DNA of 7,203 nucleotides from JANXVY01 sp040080145 (GTDB lineage: Bacteria > Pseudomonadota > Alphaproteobacteria > Rhizobiales > Hyphomicrobiaceae). Both the position numbers and the translations under genes were made by a program. The notes under the pieces were generated by a model that saw only the letters and a list, made by a program, of their open reading frames with translations, was not told where the DNA came from and ran no database searches. The stretch is from assembly GCA_040080145.1 (NCBI GenBank), contig JBEBJA010000239.1, positions 1-7,203 on the forward strand. Reading direction: 5' to 3'. Shown here piece after piece: positions 6,537 through 7,203 of the stretch (the first letter of the stretch is position 1; each line of letters opens with the position of its first letter).

Positions 6537-6579
6537 ACTCTTCAACCCAATCCTAATGTTTGCCCGTTACCCTGCCGGC

Positions 6580-7074
6580 ATGGACGACAACGCGCGCGCC
6601 GCTGAGCCCTCTGCCGCGAGCCTCGCCATGGTCGCAGCGATCCTGACGCCCGTGGGCGCGGCCATGCTGCTTTATGGCCTTGACCTCGTCTCGCTCGACG
6701 TGATGCGCCCAAACCGGCATCTCCCCCGCGTACTGTTCACCCTAATCGGCATATTCACCCTGGCCGCCGCCGCCCTCGCCGCCCTGCGCGCCGTAAACGC
6801 GCCCAAGCCCGTCATCGACGGCCTCGGCTGGAGCACCGTCGGCCTGAGCTTCGTCATCCTGACCGCCATGGCCTTCGACACGACTGGCAGCGGATCATGC
6901 GCCATCGGCTCCCTACCCATCATCGGCGGCCTAGGCCAATCTGCATGCAGCCTTTGCTTCCAAGCCCTCGCAGTCCTGATCGATGCCGCAGCCGTTGCCC
7001 TCGCGGCAAGCTGGGCACACAAGTCCCTGCGCCAGTCGTTCCAGCCCTCCCCCCCCGCCGCGCCACACCCTTGA
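6580..7074 (+). CDS. Small polytopic membrane protein with a three-cysteine loop, function unknown
   Basis: This is a 164-residue membrane protein with four predicted helices at about 15-37, 51-70, 82-99 and 127-146, and a short basic, proline-rich tail. Between helices 3 and 4 lies a Gly/Ser-rich loop with Cys107, Cys123 and Cys126, the last two forming a C-x-x-C (SACSLC) right at the start of helix 4. Placement of C-x-x-C at the head of the last of four helices recalls VKOR/DsbB-type thiol oxidoreductases, but the overall sequence does not clearly match them, and metal binding is an alternative. Charge distribution gives no clear topology: loop 2 and the tail suggest that the Cys loop is periplasmic, while the Arg-rich loop 1 argues the other way. 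The start is uncertain: ATG at 6580 and ATG at 6556 (eight residues longer) both lack a good ribosome site. Family not recognised. Confidence 0.7.
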   Translation: MDDNARAAEPSAASLAMVAAILTPVGAAMLLYGLDLVSLDVMRPNRHLPRVLFTLIGIFTLAAAALAALRAVNAPKPVIDGLGWSTVGLSFVILTAMAFDTTGSGSCAIGSLPIIGGLGQSACSLCFQALAVLIDAAAVALAASWAHKSLRQSFQPSPPAAPHP

Positions 7075-7084
7075 CGACAATCAT

Positions 7085-7112
7085 TTGCCCTTCCCGCGCC
7101 ATCAGGTAACAT
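7085..7112 (+). promoter_or_regulatory. Candidate sigma-70 promoter for the HDAC-family gene
   Basis: TTGCCC (7085-7090) and TAACAT (7107-7112) are separated by 16 bases, and each agrees with the consensus at four of six positions. Transcription would start near 7119, about 30 bases before the ATG at 7151. A weak match in GC-rich DNA, but it sits in the less GC-rich part of a 76-base gap where a promoter would be expected if the gene is not read through from upstream. Confidence 0.3.
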
Positions 7113-7150
7113 TGTGCCTAAATCCTACCCCTGCGCCGGAACCCTCCCGA

Positions 7151-7203
7151 ATGACCACACTTCTGCTAACCCACCCGAGCTTCGTCGCCCACGACACCGG
7201 GCC
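7151..7203 (+). CDS. Histone deacetylase family protein, N-terminal fragment (cut by window end)
   Basis: Only 17 complete codons are present, reading MTTLLLTHPSFVAHDTG with the next codon starting CC (proline). This matches the conserved opening of bacterial class II HDAC-like/acetoin-utilisation proteins, where a short strand with T-H-P is followed by H-x-x-x-x-G-H-P-E-R-P. These are zinc hydrolases that remove acetyl groups from lysine, polyamines or other amides. GGAA (7138-7141) lies 9 bases before the ATG. None of the zinc-binding or catalytic residues are inside the window, so activity cannot be judged. The call rests on a short but characteristic N-terminus. Confidence 0.7.
   Translation, partial: MTTLLLTHPSFVAHDTG

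Noticed and set aside
6289..6579. Extension of the small membrane protein upstream to an ATG at 6289
   Set aside because: It would overlap the end of the preceding gene by 184 bases with an Arg/Pro/His-rich shadow translation; the plausible starts are 6556 or 6580.

Overview
The window is GC-rich. It carries a short palindromic intergenic element at positions 16-57 of a style I associate with Rhizobiales and related Alphaproteobacteria, and all recognisable genes fit an alphaproteobacterial chromosome. That assignment is an inference from composition, the repeat and protein style; nothing here fixes the genus. I see no tRNA, rRNA, CRISPR array, transposase or phage gene.

Layout from left to right: (1) positions 1-181 hold the palindromic element and a promoter region; (2) 194-400 (+) encodes a minimal HicB-type antitoxin with no intact HicA partner beside it; (3) 401-558 is a convergent gap with a terminator-like hairpin and a faint, start-less HicA-like frame; (4) 559-1512 (-) encodes the two-domain (Sua5-type) threonylcarbamoyl-AMP synthase of tRNA t6A synthesis; (5) 1590-3071 (-) encodes a family 16 glycoside hydrolase with two N-terminal Ig-like domains and no classical signal peptide; (6) 3072-3277 is a divergent promoter region; (7) 3278-4900 (+) encodes a two-ATPase ABC-F protein, nearest in style to YbiT; (8) 4964-6472 (+) encodes an exported protein of unknown function with two C-terminal membrane segments; (9) 6580-7074 (+) encodes a small membrane protein with about four membrane segments and a three-cysteine loop; (10) 7151-7203 (+) is the first 17 codons of a histone-deacetylase-family protein cut by the window edge.

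The genes do not form one pathway. Two are translation-related housekeeping genes (t6A synthesis and ABC-F ribosome factor), one is a probable secreted polysaccharide hydrolase, two are envelope proteins of unknown role, and one is a probable toxin-antitoxin remnant. The genes from 3278 rightward share a strand, but each gap is 62-107 bases and carries some hairpin potential, so a single operon is possible but not shown. The most promising leads are the orphan HicB with a possible decayed hicA, the signal-less GH16 enzyme as a type I secretion candidate, and the cysteine-cluster membrane protein. I did not find evidence for a new multi-gene system.
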